This document shows, piece after piece, positions 63,262-64,000 of a DNA stretch of 64,000 bases. Position numbers and translations under genes: made by a program. The first letter of the stretch is position 1, and each line of letters begins with the position of its first letter. Origin of the DNA: an uncultured Clostridia bacterium (GTDB lineage Bacteria; Bacillota; Clostridia; HGM11514); assembly GCA_934464705.1 (NCBI GenBank), contig CAKSKB010000014.1:9341-73340 (forward strand), read 5' to 3'. A model generated the notes under the pieces. The model searched no databases, was not told the DNA's origin, and was given only the letters and a program-made list of their open reading frames with translations.

Positions 63262-63390
63262 TCCTATGAAGGTAATGATAATTTATATCATAAGGCAAGT
63301 TGGATATATGACGGTGCGGCTTTTTCCGTTTGCAGCGACAGCGGTATTGAGAAAGAGATTATGGTTGACATTGTAAAAAGTGTTAATTGA
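63262..63390 (+). pseudogene. C-terminal remnant of a DUF4367-like or lipoprotein gene
   Basis: An open frame without a start ends at TGA 63388-63390 and reads NLYHKASWIYDGAAFSV then EKEIMVDIVKSVN, which resembles the last strand and helix of DUF4367-type surface proteins. It is too short to be sure. The surrounding 63178-63487 contains no other gene. Confidence 0.4.
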
Positions 63391-63487
63391 GCATAAAACA
63401 TAAAATTACTTTTATAAATCAGTTCTCAATGTAAATACATAGTTTGTATTGTGGGTTTCAGAAATGTTTTTACAGTTTTTATATGGT

Positions 63488-63721
63488 GATAAAATAATGC
63501 ACCGCTTTTGACTTAAAAAAGAGGCAAAAGCGGTGCATTATTTTTCAAAGAAAAGTTTCGGAGTAAACGGAATTTGTGTGCAGTGGCTGAAAATACCCCG
63601 ATTTTAGCACGACACTTGTTACACCGAAACTTTTCTTTTTGCAAAAATACCGATATTACGGGCTTTTCAGGCAAAAAAACAGAACCGCAATTTTGTATCA
63701 AAATTACGGTTCAGATTTGGT
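63488..63721. repeat. 234-bp direct repeat, copy B
   Basis: Same orientation and length as copy A (52117-52350), with hairpins at both edges (AATAATGCACCGCTTTT with AAAAGCGGTGCATTATT; GAACCGCAATTTTG with CAAAATTACGGTTC). In this copy the inner arms GAAAAGTTTCGG and CCGAAACTTTTC pair perfectly, while copy A has drifted. It closes an 11-kb segment. Confidence 0.75.
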
Positions 63722-63786
63722 GCGGATAACAGGACTTGAACCTGCACCGAGTTGCCCCGACCAGCACCTGAAGCTCACGTCAACTC
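63721..63786 (-). pseudogene. tRNA 3'-half remnant (Leu-like)
   Basis: On the minus strand, GTGCAGGTTCAAGTCCTG forms a T-arm and TATCCGCA an acceptor 3' strand with discriminator A; a long segment before it could be a class II variable arm. The complementary 5' acceptor strand (GCGGATA) and a good D-arm are not found upstream, where the sequence becomes AT-rich. It is probably a broken tRNA gene or an attachment-site remnant abutting repeat copy B. Confidence 0.5.
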
Positions 63787-63803
63787 TGTGAAAATCTAAA
63801 AAC

Positions 63804-63895
63804 CGCATAAAATCAGGGGTTTCGGACAAATATGTGTATTGAAATTTCCTGATTTTTTATGCAAATTTCATTCTATGGAACTAGTAGAATGAAAT
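63804..63895. other. Non-coding stretch with nested inverted repeats
   Basis: GCATAAAATCAGG (63804-63816) pairs with CCTGATTTTTTATGC (63848-63862), and ATTTCATTCTA (63865-63875) with TAGAATGAAAT (63885-63895). These could be operators or ends of the element whose first gene starts at 63965. Confidence 0.45.
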
Positions 63896-63912
63896 AAAAT
63901 TAAAACAAATCA

Positions 63913-63940
63913 GTCGTATCAAAATGATGCGGCTTTTTTT
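63913..63940 (+). terminator. Terminator just upstream of the edge gene
   Basis: GTCGTATCA (63913-63921) pairs with TGATGCGGC (63925-63933), with G-T pairs, followed by seven T. It stands only 25 bases before the next start codon. Confidence 0.7.
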
Positions 63941-63964
63941 ATTTACAGAAATGGAGGAAGTATA

Positions 63965-64000
63965 ATGCCCAAATTAAAAAGTAATTTTACAAACATACTA
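63965..64000 (+). CDS. Start of an unidentified gene, cut by the window edge
   Basis: ATG nine bases after GGAGG opens MPKLKSNFTNIL. Twelve residues are too few to name it. Openings of this kind are seen in replication-initiator-like proteins of Firmicutes mobile elements, and the broken tRNA nearby would fit, but that is a guess. Confidence 0.5.
   Translation, partial: MPKLKSNFTNIL

Overview
The window reads as the chromosome of an anaerobic Gram-positive bacterium of the Clostridia. The grounds are: a T-box leader in front of pheST, a homodimeric glycyl-tRNA synthetase, meso-diaminopimelate dehydrogenase, NfnAB, a glycyl-radical enzyme with its activase, S-layer homology (SLH) repeats on surface proteins, vegetative promoters of the form TTGACA-17-TATAAT, and strong SD sequences. 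SLH-anchored beta-helix proteins together with a GH127 enzyme suggest a plant-polysaccharide (pectin/arabinan) user. The genus cannot be told from the sequence.

Layout. 1-6.5 kb: end of a type I dehydroquinase, glyS-ddh, a YkvI-like membrane protein, tRNA-Pro(UGG) with a displaced copy of its own 5' end, and nfnAB. 6.5-6.85 kb: a structured repeat sitting between two copies of one terminator hairpin. 6.8-10.9 kb: glycyl-radical enzyme, activase and a divergent AraC regulator. 10.9-13.4 kb: a TetM/EF-G-like GTPase fused to a Rae1/YacP-type NYN nuclease domain. 13.6-16.2 kb: a secreted papain-like peptidase. 16.3-33.6 kb: a long plus-strand surface-polysaccharide cluster (PglE-type aminotransferase, PglC-type phosphoglycosyl transferase, glycosyltransferases, two TupA-like ATP-grasp proteins, Wzy, Wzx, CapA, a polysialyltransferase-like protein, NeuB, NeuA), ending with a nucleotidyltransferase-fold protein and a sugar kinase plus sugar-1-P nucleotidyltransferase pair. 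33.6-36.6 kb: rnz, cca and a membrane protein. 36.7-45.7 kb: AraC, GH127, the second copy of the structured repeat, an SLH-anchored M3-like peptidase, a cytosolic beta-helix protein and a lipoprotein. 45.8-50.1 kb: T-box, pheS, pheT, rdgB.

50.2-54.0 kb is a scrap-yard: tRNA-Pro(GGG), the 3' end of a tyrosine recombinase joined head-to-head to the 3' part of an M13 peptidase, an intact Asp/Glu racemase, then pieces of ftsZ, spoVB, mazG and a solute-binding protein spliced end to end. 54.2-63.2 kb is a more GC-rich locus: a 1981-residue SLH-anchored beta-helix protein, a secreted companion made of the same repeat domains, and a divergent AraC regulator. Two direct 234-bp repeats (52117-52350 and 63488-63721) bracket the scraps and this locus. 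The last kilobase holds a tRNA 3'-half remnant and the start of a gene cut by the window edge.

The best candidates for something undescribed are (1) the ~275-bp structured element found twice inside duplicated terminator hairpins, with compensatory base changes in its stems; (2) the GTPase-NYN nuclease fusion; (3) a polysaccharide system pairing a sialic-acid-type sugar with two TupA-like ligases, an aminotransferase and CapA; and (4) the mosaic region, which may equally be a genome-assembly fault.
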